Positions 28,713 through 38,102 of a stretch of DNA of 64,000 nt are shown in pieces. Source of the stretch: Picosynechococcus sp. PCC 7117 (lineage in GTDB: Bacteria; Cyanobacteriota; Cyanobacteriia; Cyanobacteriales; MRBY01); the NCBI RefSeq assembly GCF_001693275.1, contig NZ_CP016477.1, positions 2,294,001 through 2,358,000 of the forward strand, given 5' to 3'. Made by a program: the position numbers and the translations under genes. Each line of letters opens with the position of its first letter. The stretch's first letter is position 1. The notes beneath the pieces were generated by a model, which was given only the letters and a program-made list of their open reading frames with translations, did not search any database and was not told the origin of the DNA.

Positions 28713-29669
28713 CTATCTTCCCAGATCCCTTAATCTTTCGTACCGATTAAAGATTTCGTTTGTAATCTTGATAGCTGTGTGATTGTGGCTTGCTAAACAT
28801 AGCGCATACAGCACTGAATTTGTTGAATTGCGCATGAGTACAGGCTTGCTAACATGTGGAAAAAGTGCTTTTAATTGCTGTGTATACAAGCGGGCTAACC
28901 ATTCAGCCTGAATTGCCTCACGATTCGATGTAGATTTTGTTGGATTTCCAAATAAATCTAGTTGAACTCCTGGTGTTTCTCTGTAGATCTCGGTAATCCA
29001 GTTTGTACTACCCATAACCTTACTCAATTGTTCTATCACTTCTGGTTCTGGATTTTGATCCCTAGGGAGTAAACGAGTCACACCCATCACCGAGAAGTTG
29101 ATGAAAATATCACAGGTCTTAGTATCTGCCAATTTTCTTATTGTCTCCCAGTCTATTTGTAAACCATAGGGGTCTAAAAAAACAAATGCTCGTTGTTTTG
29201 ATGCATAGGGAAGTTGTGGAATGATCTCATTACACAAGACCTGATTACAGTTCCCTTTACGTACTTCGATTACACAATTTAAAAATTCTTCACGCAGCCT
29301 TTTCACACGAGCTATACGTTGAGGAGAAACATCTATAAACCAGTATCCATCGAAACGGGGTTCTGTTTGCAAGGCGCGTAAAGGAGAACCATCGATATAG
29401 CGCTGTTCTTCCTCAGTAATAATATGTTTGTTATCTGGTAGTAAAGGCAGTGCTTGCTGATGATTTTTACTATTTTGTTGTCCTTGTTCTCTTGCTAAAG
29501 GTCTAACAGAGCCAGCAAAAGCATCAATATAATAATATGCTTTAAGCCAACTTTTTTTCTGTTCATTCATGATAACCGAGTAAGCTTTGAGGTACTTCCC
29601 CAGTAAATCCAACTTTTCCTCTGACCAACGTCCAATGATATCCTCACCCTCACTTCCAAGACGATTCAT
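28713..29669 (-). CDS. tcmP: Three-Cys-motif partner protein TcmP
   Basis: About 318 residues from the ATG at 29669 (a TTG two codons earlier is possible). KAYYYIDAFAGSVRP resembles motif I of class I methyltransferases. AFVFLDPYGLQIDWETIRKLA with DIFINFSVMGVTRLL resembles the catalytic DPP(Y)-like region, so a nucleic-acid methyltransferase-like fold is likely. It follows the DUF5131 gene by 13 bases on the same strand, the pairing that gave the family its name. The region is AT-richer than its flanks and lacks HIP1 sites, suggesting acquisition. Biological role is unknown. Confidence 0.8.
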   Translation of the reverse strand: MNRLGSEGEDIIGRWSEEKLDLLGKYLKAYSVIMNEQKKSWLKAYYYIDAFAGSVRPLAREQGQQNSKNHQQALPLLPDNKHIITEEEQRYIDGSPLRALQTEPRFDGYWFIDVSPQRIARVKRLREEFLNCVIEVRKGNCNQVLCNEIIPQLPYASKQRAFVFLDPYGLQIDWETIRKLADTKTCDIFINFSVMGVTRLLPRDQNPEPEVIEQLSKVMGSTNWITEIYRETPGVQLDLFGNPTKSTSNREAIQAEWLARLYTQQLKALFPHVSKPVLMRNSTNSVLYALCLASHNHTAIKITNEIFNRYERLRDLGR

Positions 29670-29682
29670 AGTCAAGCTCTCT

Positions 29683-30474
29683 TTATTGTGCAGAAATCAA
29701 ATGTCTTTGTTCTAATTCATCAGATTTAAGATACTTAGAAATCTTTTGTTTTGGCCATTTATCAAGATGTTTATACCAAGCAGATGGCATTTCATCCCAA
29801 ATTTTATTGTCAAGCATTCTACCACCAGCTTTGGAGTGATGTCCCCCCCACTGTTTGAAGAAGAATGCAACATCAGCTTTTCGTGTTTGGTATAAAATAT
29901 TGCGCACCCACTCTGGATTCATAGGGCGATGTTGATGCCCAGACTCGCCACCAACAATTACCCAATTAATCCCTTCTAGATTTAAGCTCAACGAGCCTAA
30001 AAGAGGTTCACACGAAAGAAAGCGTACTTGTGCAGGTACTTGTCTCAAAGCATCAATTCTATGAGTATATTTTTGATTTTCTACGGATACACCAATCCAA
30101 ACATTTTTAGGCCATTCAAGTTGAGATGCTAATTTTGTCAAATTCTGGTCACGTTTAGTCAGGATCTGATACACGTGCCATGGAGTTTCTTTCATCACTG
30201 TGAAAATTTCTTGCAAATAAGAAAAGGGAATATCTTTATGGAAAAGGTCACTCATGGAATTAACAAAAACTCGACTGGGTTTTCGCCACTTTTTTGGCTG
30301 ACTTAATCGTTCTGGATGCAGTGTCAACCTGAAACCTTGTGGAAAGCTCTTAGGAAATCTCCCTGTAAGTGTCTCAGCATAACAGTACTGACAACCCGGA
30401 CTCACCTTATTACATCCAGTCGTGGGATTCCATGTTTTATCCGTCCATTCAATACCAGTGTTAGTACTTGACAT
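29683..30474 (-). CDS. DUF5131 / phage Gp37-Gp68 family three-Cys protein
   Basis: A 263-residue protein starting MSSTNTGIEWTDKTWNPTTG. The three cysteines lie in GCNKVSPGCQYCYAE (C-x6-C-x2-C), a radical-SAM-like iron-sulphur motif. The rest resembles a TIM-barrel-type enzyme (VFVNSMSDLFH, YQILTKR, VWIGVSVENQ, RFLSCEPLLG, WVIVGGESG). The frame extends 13 residues further up without similarity to the family start. It is upstream of tcmP in one operon. Homologues occur in phages and mobile regions. Reaction unknown. Confidence 0.85.
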   Translation of the reverse strand: MSSTNTGIEWTDKTWNPTTGCNKVSPGCQYCYAETLTGRFPKSFPQGFRLTLHPERLSQPKKWRKPSRVFVNSMSDLFHKDIPFSYLQEIFTVMKETPWHVYQILTKRDQNLTKLASQLEWPKNVWIGVSVENQKYTHRIDALRQVPAQVRFLSCEPLLGSLSLNLEGINWVIVGGESGHQHRPMNPEWVRNILYQTRKADVAFFFKQWGGHHSKAGGRMLDNKIWDEMPSAWYKHLDKWPKQKISKYLKSDELEQRHLISAQ

Positions 30475-30660
30475 TGCGCTGATACATACCTCACAAGATT
30501 GGTCACAAATCAAATTATAGAACTTTTGTTTTATCCGATTTTAAGGTTTGATATAGTTTTTAGTACTAGCTATGTATTAGACAGTATTAAGTAACAATAA
30601 ATTGTCTCGTTACAAACTTATCAAAAGGTCGTCTGTAGAGAATTCGATGCTGTATCTATA

Positions 30661-31416
30661 CTATGAGGTTTTACTGGCTTGACCAGAATTAGGAATATCA
30701 AACAGCACCTGACTCATATAGCGCTCGGCCCAGTCAGGGTTAAAAGCCTTTTCTAAAACACGGCGCGTTTTGTCATTCCGCTGCTGTTCTTGGCAATAGT
30801 GCCGTTGTCCAGCCAGATAAATGGCCTGGTCAGTCGCAGAAAGCTTTTCTAAACCCAAGGCCAACTGACAATGAATCGTCAGAAATTCCCGCACCCGTTC
30901 CAAAAACTGCTGTTCTTCGCTGGGATTGCTGGGACGAATAAAGAGGCAAAATTCCGAAAAAATTGCGCCCCATTCCGGGAGATCACGGGGCTGGGAAAAA
31001 TTTAAGTTGTCTTGATTTTGTCGTAGTCGTGTTTGGTAAGCCGTAGACAAAGTTTTATCGGCACTGGTCGGGGATAAATCGGCGATCGCCGCACTGACCC
31101 CACGGGGATTACCGACTAAATCACAGCCAAACATTGGTAGAGCATATTCCGCGCGGGGAAACATCACACAATGGAGAATATCGAGGTTTTCGCCCACTTT
31201 GGCCATTTCCAGGTGCATTTTGCGGAAGTGCTGGCTCTGGTAGCAGGTATTTTCGATGGTGAGCCGTTCCTCTTCTAATTTCCCTTCGATGTAGCCGAGG
31301 CCCTCCGGCAGGGTAAAGGGTTCTAGATCTAAGTGTTGATGCCAGGTTTCGAGGATGACACCAGCGAGCTGTTCGATGAGGGGATAAAATTTTGGCTTGG
31401 TTGCAGGGGCAGTCAT
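30661..31416 (-). CDS. pcyA: Phycocyanobilin:ferredoxin oxidoreductase
   Basis: A 251-residue ferredoxin-dependent bilin reductase that converts biliverdin IXalpha to phycocyanobilin, the chromophore of phycocyanin encoded at 14.4 kb. Family blocks ENTCYQSQHFRKMHLEMA and LHCVMFPRAEYALPMFGCDLVG are intact. By spacing, E70, H82 and D99 correspond to the catalytic Glu76, His88 and Asp105 of the Synechocystis enzyme. Length is normal. It has its own promoter region and is not in the cpc operon. Confidence 0.96.
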   Translation of the reverse strand: MTAPATKPKFYPLIEQLAGVILETWHQHLDLEPFTLPEGLGYIEGKLEEERLTIENTCYQSQHFRKMHLEMAKVGENLDILHCVMFPRAEYALPMFGCDLVGNPRGVSAAIADLSPTSADKTLSTAYQTRLRQNQDNLNFSQPRDLPEWGAIFSEFCLFIRPSNPSEEQQFLERVREFLTIHCQLALGLEKLSATDQAIYLAGQRHYCQEQQRNDKTRRVLEKAFNPDWAERYMSQVLFDIPNSGQASKTS

Positions 31417-31580
31417 GGGCGAAAAAGCAATCTTAAAAGGTGGTTTAAAACAATGTTCTAGATCCCTGTAGGTAACGCGAGCGGTGACCTAGACCCAGAA
31501 TTTAGAACCAAAGATATACTGGAACCGCCGCAAATGCGGCACAATTGTCCCATAAATTAATGTTTGTGAGGGGTACGCCC

Positions 31581-31757
31581 ATGTTCGGCTTAGGTTGGCC
31601 TGAAGTGTTGATTATTTTAGGGGTGGTGGTGTTGATCTTTGGCCCCAAAAAAATCCCTGAAGTGGGCAGTGCCCTAGGAAAAACCCTGCGGGGCTTCAAA
31701 GAAGAAATGGAAACTCCAGAGACAGAAGAGGATTATCTTGACTCCGACCAACGTTAG
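31581..31757 (+). CDS. tatA: Twin-arginine translocase subunit TatA/TatE
   Basis: A 58-residue protein: one membrane helix (PEVLIILGVVVLIFGPKKIPEVG) then an amphipathic helix (ALGKTLRGFKEEM) and an acidic tail. This is the classical TatA pattern. The frame is open 12 residues further up (from 31545), but MFGLGWPEV is the usual start. The ABC gene follows 38 bases later. It forms the pore of the Tat pathway in thylakoid and plasma membranes. Confidence 0.9.
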   Translation: MFGLGWPEVLIILGVVVLIFGPKKIPEVGSALGKTLRGFKEEMETPETEEDYLDSDQR

Positions 31758-31795
31758 GCTTAGTTATTTGGGGTTGGCGAAATTTTAAGTGCACC

Positions 31796-32773
31796 ATGAT
31801 TGAAGTTGAGCAGCTTGGCAAAACCTATGGCCAGACAGAGGCGATCGCCGATCTCAGTTTTCGGGTAGAAACAGGGGAAATTGTCGGTTTTTTGGGGCCA
31901 AATGGCGCAGGGAAAACGACCACGCTCCGGATCCTCAGTGCCTATCTACCAGCGACAACGGGCACGGCGAAAATTGCGAGCTACGATGTCCACACAGAAT
32001 CCATGGCAGTGCGGCGACACCTGGGCTATCTCCCGGAAAATCCGCCCCTCTATCCCAATATGACCGTGGCTGGCTATCTCAATTTTGTCGCACAGCTCAA
32101 GGGGGTCAGTGCTGGCGATCGCCCCCACAAAATCCAAGCTGCCCTCGCCCAGTGCCAATTACAAACCAAAGCCAACCACCACATCCGTAATCTGTCTAAG
32201 GGCTATCGGCAACGGGTCGGCATTGCCCAGGCGATCGTCCATGATCCGCCGGTGATCATTCTTGATGAACCCACCGTTGGTTTAGATCCCGCCCAGATGA
32301 TCGAAGTGCGACACCTGATTAAATCCTTAGGCGGCGATCACACTATTTTGTTATCCACCCATCTCCTATCAGAAGTCAGTCTCACCTGTGACCGGGTGGT
32401 AATGATTAACCAAGGCCACCTCGTCGCCACCGATACCCCCCACAATCTCCAGAATCATTTCCTCAATTACCACGGTTACGAACTAGAGACCGACGGCGAA
32501 CTAGCGCAAATCCAACGTCTCCTCGATCCCTTATCTGGTGTTATTCATATCGAATCTTTGGCACCAATGAATCCCCGTCGTCCCCGCTTCCGACTCACCA
32601 CTGCGGACAATCCCGAATGGGGCAAAGACATTGCCAGAATCCTTGTCAATGCCGGGGTCGGTCTCTATGAAATGCAGCGACTGCGCCCCAGCCTTGAGGA
32701 CGTTTTTTTAGAATTATTAGACGCTGAGGCGGACGATCCGATGTCTGAACAACTCCATGCTGATGCTGAATAA
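31796..32773 (+). CDS. ABC transporter ATPase, GldA-like
   Basis: A 325-residue ATPase with Walker A GPNGAGKTT (residues about 34-42), signature LSKGYRQRVGIAQ and Walker B VIILDEPTVGLDP. The C-terminal region is the extension seen in Gld/Nos-type exporters. The gene overlaps the next by 17 bases, showing translational coupling with the permease. The three-gene set resembles GldA-GldF-GldG clusters, which are widespread in non-gliding bacteria too. Substrate unknown. Confidence 0.9.
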   Translation: MIEVEQLGKTYGQTEAIADLSFRVETGEIVGFLGPNGAGKTTTLRILSAYLPATTGTAKIASYDVHTESMAVRRHLGYLPENPPLYPNMTVAGYLNFVAQLKGVSAGDRPHKIQAALAQCQLQTKANHHIRNLSKGYRQRVGIAQAIVHDPPVIILDEPTVGLDPAQMIEVRHLIKSLGGDHTILLSTHLLSEVSLTCDRVVMINQGHLVATDTPHNLQNHFLNYHGYELETDGELAQIQRLLDPLSGVIHIESLAPMNPRRPRFRLTTADNPEWGKDIARILVNAGVGLYEMQRLRPSLEDVFLELLDAEADDPMSEQLHADAE

Positions 32774-33554
32774 TATTGTGGCGATTTTTCGCCGGGAACT
32801 ACAGAGCTACTTTACGGCTCCCCTTGCCTATATTTTTGCGACGTTGCTGTGGTTTTTGGGGGGATTTTTCTTCCTAACGCTCCTGATCGGCCCCCAGGGG
32901 ATTGTTACCTTTGTCGCGACCCAAGAACAGATGGGCGTTGCCTTACCACCCATTGATGTGGCCACGGAATTTCTCCAGGCTTTTTGGGGCATCCTGGGCA
33001 TTTTAGTGTTGTTTCTGTTGCCGTTGCTCTCCATGGGTCTCTATGCTGAAGAACGCAAACAGGGCACTTTGGAACTTTTAGCGACTTCCCCGGTAACGAA
33101 CTGGGCGGTGGCAGTGGGCAAATTGTTGGGAGTCGTGACCTTTTTTTCGGTATTGTTCTTGCCCATGGTGCTGTGGGAACTGATTGTCTTAGTGAATGCA
33201 GCCCCAGCTTTTCCCCTCAGTCTTTTCCTTTTAGCGCATCTGGGCTTGTTGCTCTTGGTGGCCGCTATTTTATCTTTGGGGATGTTCGTGTCATCTTTAA
33301 CAGACAGTTCTCTGATTGCGGCGGTCTTGACCTTTACCCTAGTGCTGATGTTGTGGCTGTTGGATATGCTGGGCGATCGCCTGTCGGGGCCGTTGGGCAA
33401 TGGCCTCAAACATCTCTCTTTACTAAAACATTACAACAATTTCCTCGAGGGAATTTTCGATAGCAGTAGCCTGGTCTTACTCCTCAGCTATAGCATTCTG
33501 GGGGTTGTCCTCACGGCCCAATCCATTGAAGCTTTGCGCTGGACACGGCGTTGA
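32757..33554 (+). CDS. ABC transporter permease, GldF-like
   Basis: A 265-residue permease with six hydrophobic segments. It starts NIVAIFRRELQSYFTAPLAYIF, the signature entry helix of the GldF/ABC-2 group, and contains SMGLYAEERKQGTLELLATSPVTNW, the coupling motif. Overlaps the ATPase gene by 17 bases. Confidence 0.9.
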   Translation: MLMLNNIVAIFRRELQSYFTAPLAYIFATLLWFLGGFFFLTLLIGPQGIVTFVATQEQMGVALPPIDVATEFLQAFWGILGILVLFLLPLLSMGLYAEERKQGTLELLATSPVTNWAVAVGKLLGVVTFFSVLFLPMVLWELIVLVNAAPAFPLSLFLLAHLGLLLLVAAILSLGMFVSSLTDSSLIAAVLTFTLVLMLWLLDMLGDRLSGPLGNGLKHLSLLKHYNNFLEGIFDSSSLVLLLSYSILGVVLTAQSIEALRWTRR

Positions 33555-33583
33555 TGGTTTCTTGATATTGTTAACAGAGCATC

Positions 33584-35125
33584 ATGTTTCCACAGCAACG
33601 ATTTTCACGATATTTCATTTGGTTAGGCTTGGCTCTGGTGGTCGCGGGCGCTGTTGTCCTGGGGGCCACGGGAGAAGGCTTCGCCTATGGCTTGATTCTG
33701 GTTGGGTTATTGTTGTTGGGTTGGGGGGTCAGTCATTTTCCAGGTCTGGGAACGGGGCTACAACGGTTCTGGCGCAAGCGATCTACCCAGATGGGGACGA
33801 ATGGGGTTGTCGGGGCGATCGCCATTTTGCTCATTTTTTGTCTGACGAATTTTTTAGCTATCCAGATTCCTCTCCGCATTGATCTCACAGAAAACCAAAT
33901 CCACACCCTCTCTAGCCAAACCCAAGGGGTGCTGCAAAATCTATCTCAACCTCTAACCCTGTGGCTCTTTCAGGAAACGGACGATGCGAATTTAAAGCCC
34001 TTTTTAGACAATTATCAACGGCTCAATCCCAATAATTTTCGCTATGTTTTTGTCGATCCAGACCGTAATATCGAGGCGGTACAGCGATTCCAGGTCGAGA
34101 GTCGCGGCGAAGTCCACCTTGAATATGGCGATAAAACCCAACTGCTGAAAGTGCTAGCTCAGGGGGAACCCCTCACAGAAAGCCAACTGACCAATAGCAT
34201 TCTGCAAATCCAAGGCGATCGCCAACCCCACCTCTACGTCCTCCAAGGCCACGGCGAACCGCCCCTCGATCAAATTCCCGGAGGGCTAGGGCAGATGGCC
34301 CAACTTTTGGCCACCCAAGGTTATGCAGTCTCTCCGCTAAATTTCACCCAAACGCCTACGATTCCCCCAGATGCCGATCTGATTGCAGTCATTGGCCCCC
34401 AAACGCCATTTCTCCCAGGAGAAGTTGCCCTCTTGGAAACTGCCCTTGCGAATAACCAAAGTCTCCTCCTTCTGCTTGATCCCCAGACAGACCCCCAGTT
34501 AAATTCGCTTCTGGACAAGTGGGGCCTCAGCCTCGATCAACGGCTCATTCTCGACCAAGGGAACCGGGCGGACTTCCTCGGTTTAGGACAATCGACCCTC
34601 GTATTAAATCAATACGGTGACCATCCGATCACCACGGCCCTTGCTGGACAAAACTCTATCTATCAAGCGGTGCGCCCCATTTTCAGCGACACCACAGAGG
34701 CGATCGCCGCCACCGCAATCCTCAGTACCGATGACCAGGCCTGGGCCGAAAGCCAACCCGAAATCCCGGATCCGACCTTTAACCCCCCAGGCGATCGCCC
34801 CGGCCCCCTGACCTTTGGCTGGGCCCTGGAAAAAATAGATTCCCAAGCTACAATAAAGGCAACTCGCCTTGTGGCAATTGGTAACACCACCTTTGTAACC
34901 AACGGTTGGCTAGAACAATACCTAAACAGCGACCTCTTGCTCAATACCGTAAATTGGCTGGCCCAAACGGAAGAGGCGCCCCTCGCAATCCAACCGAGAA
35001 CCCCCCAAGAGCGACGTCTAAATCTCCGTCGTTGGCAAATTGCAACCCTTGCCTGGTTTGCCCCCATCCTATTTCCCCTTGGTGGTTTAGGCGGCGCAAT
35101 CTTTTGCCTTTGGCGACGCCGTTAG
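33584..35125 (+). CDS. GldG-like auxiliary membrane protein of the ABC cluster
   Basis: A 513-residue protein. Two or three N-terminal hydrophobic segments (residues about 8-60 and 75-95) are followed by RIDLTENQIHTLSSQT, the start of a large extracytoplasmic domain of the ABC_transp_aux family. A C-terminal membrane helix (TLAWFAPILFPLGGLGGAIFCLW) ends in RRR. It lies 29 bases after the permease. Known from gliding-motility-type exporters; here presumably an envelope exporter component. Confidence 0.85.
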   Translation: MFPQQRFSRYFIWLGLALVVAGAVVLGATGEGFAYGLILVGLLLLGWGVSHFPGLGTGLQRFWRKRSTQMGTNGVVGAIAILLIFCLTNFLAIQIPLRIDLTENQIHTLSSQTQGVLQNLSQPLTLWLFQETDDANLKPFLDNYQRLNPNNFRYVFVDPDRNIEAVQRFQVESRGEVHLEYGDKTQLLKVLAQGEPLTESQLTNSILQIQGDRQPHLYVLQGHGEPPLDQIPGGLGQMAQLLATQGYAVSPLNFTQTPTIPPDADLIAVIGPQTPFLPGEVALLETALANNQSLLLLLDPQTDPQLNSLLDKWGLSLDQRLILDQGNRADFLGLGQSTLVLNQYGDHPITTALAGQNSIYQAVRPIFSDTTEAIAATAILSTDDQAWAESQPEIPDPTFNPPGDRPGPLTFGWALEKIDSQATIKATRLVAIGNTTFVTNGWLEQYLNSDLLLNTVNWLAQTEEAPLAIQPRTPQERRLNLRRWQIATLAWFAPILFPLGGLGGAIFCLWRRR

Positions 35126-35282
35126 AAAAATATGTGAGATGACCGATAAATTTACGTAAACTTTGAGAAAACAACATTAAAACATTATTAATTTTCGGGA
35201 ATGATAGTCTAAATTACAGAAAGTGATATTATCGATTTGCATTCCCCCGTACAGACACCCACAATAGAGGAAAGAATTCATC

Positions 35283-36860
35283 ATGGCGAACGCACCTGTA
35301 TCCCCAGTGGTGCTCGTAATCTTAGATGGCTGGGGCTACCGTCAAGAAGCTAACGCAAATGCCATTGCGGCTGCCAATACACCAAATGTCGATGCCTTTT
35401 TCGCTACATACCCTTCGACATTAATCCATACATCCGGAAAAAGGGTGGGGCTGCCAGATGGCCAAATGGGGAATTCTGAAGTCGGTCACTTAAACCTTGG
35501 GGCAGGACGTGTCGTCCCCCAGGAACTGGTGCGTATTTCCGATGCCATTGAAGACGGTTCCTTCCTCCGTAATGACGTCCTCGTTAAAGTTTGCCGAGAA
35601 ACCCGCCAAGCCGGAAAAAAATTACATCTCATTGGTCTTTGCTCAGATGGTGGTGTCCACTCCCATCTCAATCACCTCCTCGGTTTGTTAGACCTAGCCA
35701 AGGTTAACGGCATTGCCGATGTCCATATCCATGCCATCACCGACGGGCGCGACACCAATACCACCGAGGGAATTAATTATCTTCAACAAATCCAAGCGCA
35801 CATCGATAAATTTGGGGTCGGCTCGATCTCGACGATCAGTGGCCGCTACTTTGCCATGGATCGCGATCGCCGCTGGGATCGCGTCAAGCAAGCCTATGAC
35901 GTGATGACCCAAAACGGTAATCTCGACCAACGTTCCTTTGCTGAGATCCTCCAAAGCCACTACGACAACGGTGTGACCGATGAATTTATCCCGCCTGTGC
36001 GTCTTAAAGAAGGCGCCATTGAACCAGGCGATGGGGTGATTTTCTACAATTTCCGACCCGACCGCGCCCGCCAACTCTCCTATGCCCTAGTAGACAAAAA
36101 TTTCCAAGGGTTTGAGCGGGAACTGATTCCGGATCTCAATTTTGTCACCTTTACTCAATACGACGCCAATTTGCCCGTACAGGTCGCTTTTGCACCCCAA
36201 AACCTGACGAAAATCCTTGGGGAAGTGATTGCGGACAATGGCCTGAAGCAATTCCGCACCGCAGAAACAGAAAAATATCCCCATGTTACTTACTTCTTCA
36301 ATGGTGGCTTAGAGGTTGCCTTCGAAGGAGAAGACCGAGAGTTGATTTCTAGCCCCCAGGTGGCGACCTACGACCAAAAGCCGGAAATGTCCGCTAAAGC
36401 AGTGACGGATGCGGCCTGCCAAGCCATCGAAAAAGGTATTTATAGTCTGGTGGTGATTAACTATGCCAATCCGGACATGGTCGGCCATACTGGAAAACTT
36501 GAAGCGGCGGTACAGGCCATTGAGACTGTTGATCATTGTTTAGGCCGTTTGGTAGCAACCATCGGCAAAATGGGCGGCACGACATTAATCACCGCTGATC
36601 ACGGCAATGCAGAATATATGGCCGATGAAAAAGGGAAGTCTTGGACAGCGCACACAACTAACCCTGTGCCATTTATCTTGATTGAAGGGGAACGCCGTAA
36701 GGTGGTAGGTCATGGTGCTGATGTGGTGTTGCGGGAAAATGGCTGTTTAGCAGATGTCGCCCCGACAATCCTCGATATTCTTGGCATTGACAAACCACAG
36801 GAAATGACGGGTCAGTCTCTCATTGCTCCGGCCCCCTATGCCGTGACTCGACGTCGATAA
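35283..36860 (+). CDS. gpmI: 2,3-bisphosphoglycerate-independent phosphoglycerate mutase
   Basis: A 525-residue glycolytic enzyme of the alkaline phosphatase superfamily needing two metal ions. Seen: LVILDGWGYR (metal-binding Asp), catalytic Ser65 in QMGNSEVGHLNLGAG, TDGRDT, and ITADHGNAEYM near the end. Full length. secG follows 59 bases downstream on the same strand, a neighbour seen in other cyanobacteria. Confidence 0.97.
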   Translation: MANAPVSPVVLVILDGWGYRQEANANAIAAANTPNVDAFFATYPSTLIHTSGKRVGLPDGQMGNSEVGHLNLGAGRVVPQELVRISDAIEDGSFLRNDVLVKVCRETRQAGKKLHLIGLCSDGGVHSHLNHLLGLLDLAKVNGIADVHIHAITDGRDTNTTEGINYLQQIQAHIDKFGVGSISTISGRYFAMDRDRRWDRVKQAYDVMTQNGNLDQRSFAEILQSHYDNGVTDEFIPPVRLKEGAIEPGDGVIFYNFRPDRARQLSYALVDKNFQGFERELIPDLNFVTFTQYDANLPVQVAFAPQNLTKILGEVIADNGLKQFRTAETEKYPHVTYFFNGGLEVAFEGEDRELISSPQVATYDQKPEMSAKAVTDAACQAIEKGIYSLVVINYANPDMVGHTGKLEAAVQAIETVDHCLGRLVATIGKMGGTTLITADHGNAEYMADEKGKSWTAHTTNPVPFILIEGERRKVVGHGADVVLRENGCLADVAPTILDILGIDKPQEMTGQSLIAPAPYAVTRRR

Positions 36861-36919
36861 ATCGGTTATCCTAAAGTTTCCCCGCTGAAATCAAACATTT
36901 ATTCGTTCGTCATTGATCT

Positions 36920-37162
36920 ATGTTGGAATCTATTTTGCAAATTGTGTGGATGGTCTCCGCTGTTGGCCTTATTCTGCTGGTCTTACTCCATAGCCCCAAG
37001 GGAGACGGTTTAGGGGGCATTGGCGGTCAGGCGCAGATGTTTACCAGTACAAAAAGTGCCGAAACAGCTCTCAACCGTGCCACTTGGATTTTGTGCATTA
37101 CCTTTATGAGCTTGACAGTCATTCTGAGTGCGGGTTGGTTAACACCAGTCGTTGGTCAATAG
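36920..37162 (+). CDS. secG: Preprotein translocase subunit SecG
   Basis: An 80-residue protein with two membrane helices (QIVWMVSAVGLILLVLLHS and WILCITFMSLTVILSAGWL) around the conserved loop KGDGLGGIGGQAQMFTS. Length and loop are typical. Accessory subunit of SecYEG. Its end overlaps the next reading frame. Confidence 0.93.
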   Translation: MLESILQIVWMVSAVGLILLVLLHSPKGDGLGGIGGQAQMFTSTKSAETALNRATWILCITFMSLTVILSAGWLTPVVGQ

Positions 37163-38003
37163 GATTCCTTTGGCTAGGTTGGACGATATTTTTCGTGCTT
37201 GGCGGCGTCACCTTTGGGGGTGGCGTTTTTGGTTTGGTATCCTTGGGGGCCTGGCGATCGCCTTAGGGATTCAGTGGAGCAGCTATGGTTTAAGCTCAGA
37301 CTTACTCACGCGGTTACCCCAAGCCCAAATTCATCCTTTGCCAGAAGTGCTCCAAGGGACGCCAGACCCGATAACTGCGGCAGATTACTTTGAGGCCGTC
37401 ACCCCTTCCCCCCTGGGTCATTTGATCTGGTCGGAGTTTCCGGTGAAGGTTTATGTGGCTCCCCTTGATCCGGCAGCCAGTCCAGCGGCCCAACAACGTC
37501 AACAGCAATGGCAACGGGCTACTTTTGCGGCGATCGCCCAGTGGCAAGCATACATACCGTTGTTAACTGTAGAAACAATAGAGACTGCGGATATCATCAT
37601 CCAGCGCCAAGCTCCCCCAGTTCAAAGGGAGACCGACCCAGAAACAGGCGAAATTCGTTATTCCTTGGGCCGCAATGCTGAAACTCGCTACGAATTTTAT
37701 ATCGATGACCAAAATATCCTCCGCCACCGCATGACCATCCTGCTGAATGATCACCAAGGGGCGATCGCCACCCAAAACACCGCCTGCCATGAATTGGGCC
37801 ACGCCCTTGGTATCTGGGGTCATAGTCCCAATGCTGTAGATGCGCTTTTCCCAAGACAAATGGGCACCCAAGCAAGGATCTCTGCCGCTGATATCAATAC
37901 CCTCCGCAAAATTTACCAACAACCGACCCGCTTAGGTTGGCCAATGCCCCCTTTTGCCAATAAAAAACTCGCTGATCCCTACAGCCTTAAAGAAGGTCAA
38001 TAA
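37152..38003 (+). CDS. Membrane-anchored matrixin-like zinc metalloprotease
   Basis: About 283 residues. One N-terminal hydrophobic segment (FWFGILGGLAIALGIQW) anchors it; the C-terminal half contains HELGHALGIWGHS (first His about residue 213), the HExxHxxGxxH zinc motif of metzincins/matrixins. The reading frame begins with a TTG at 37152 inside secG; TTGs at 37170 and 37179 are alternative starts and no ATG is suitable, so translation is probably coupled to secG. Substrate unknown. Confidence 0.8.
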   Translation: MVNRIPLARLDDIFRAWRRHLWGWRFWFGILGGLAIALGIQWSSYGLSSDLLTRLPQAQIHPLPEVLQGTPDPITAADYFEAVTPSPLGHLIWSEFPVKVYVAPLDPAASPAAQQRQQQWQRATFAAIAQWQAYIPLLTVETIETADIIIQRQAPPVQRETDPETGEIRYSLGRNAETRYEFYIDDQNILRHRMTILLNDHQGAIATQNTACHELGHALGIWGHSPNAVDALFPRQMGTQARISAADINTLRKIYQQPTRLGWPMPPFANKKLADPYSLKEGQ

Positions 38004-38102
38004 TTTTCTTTTGTGAAGTATTATGAAGGCTTTTTCTGACTTTACAGTGGGCAGATGCCTATCCTATAGTTAAAGGCTAGAGAAAATTTTGAGGCAATCT
38101 AC

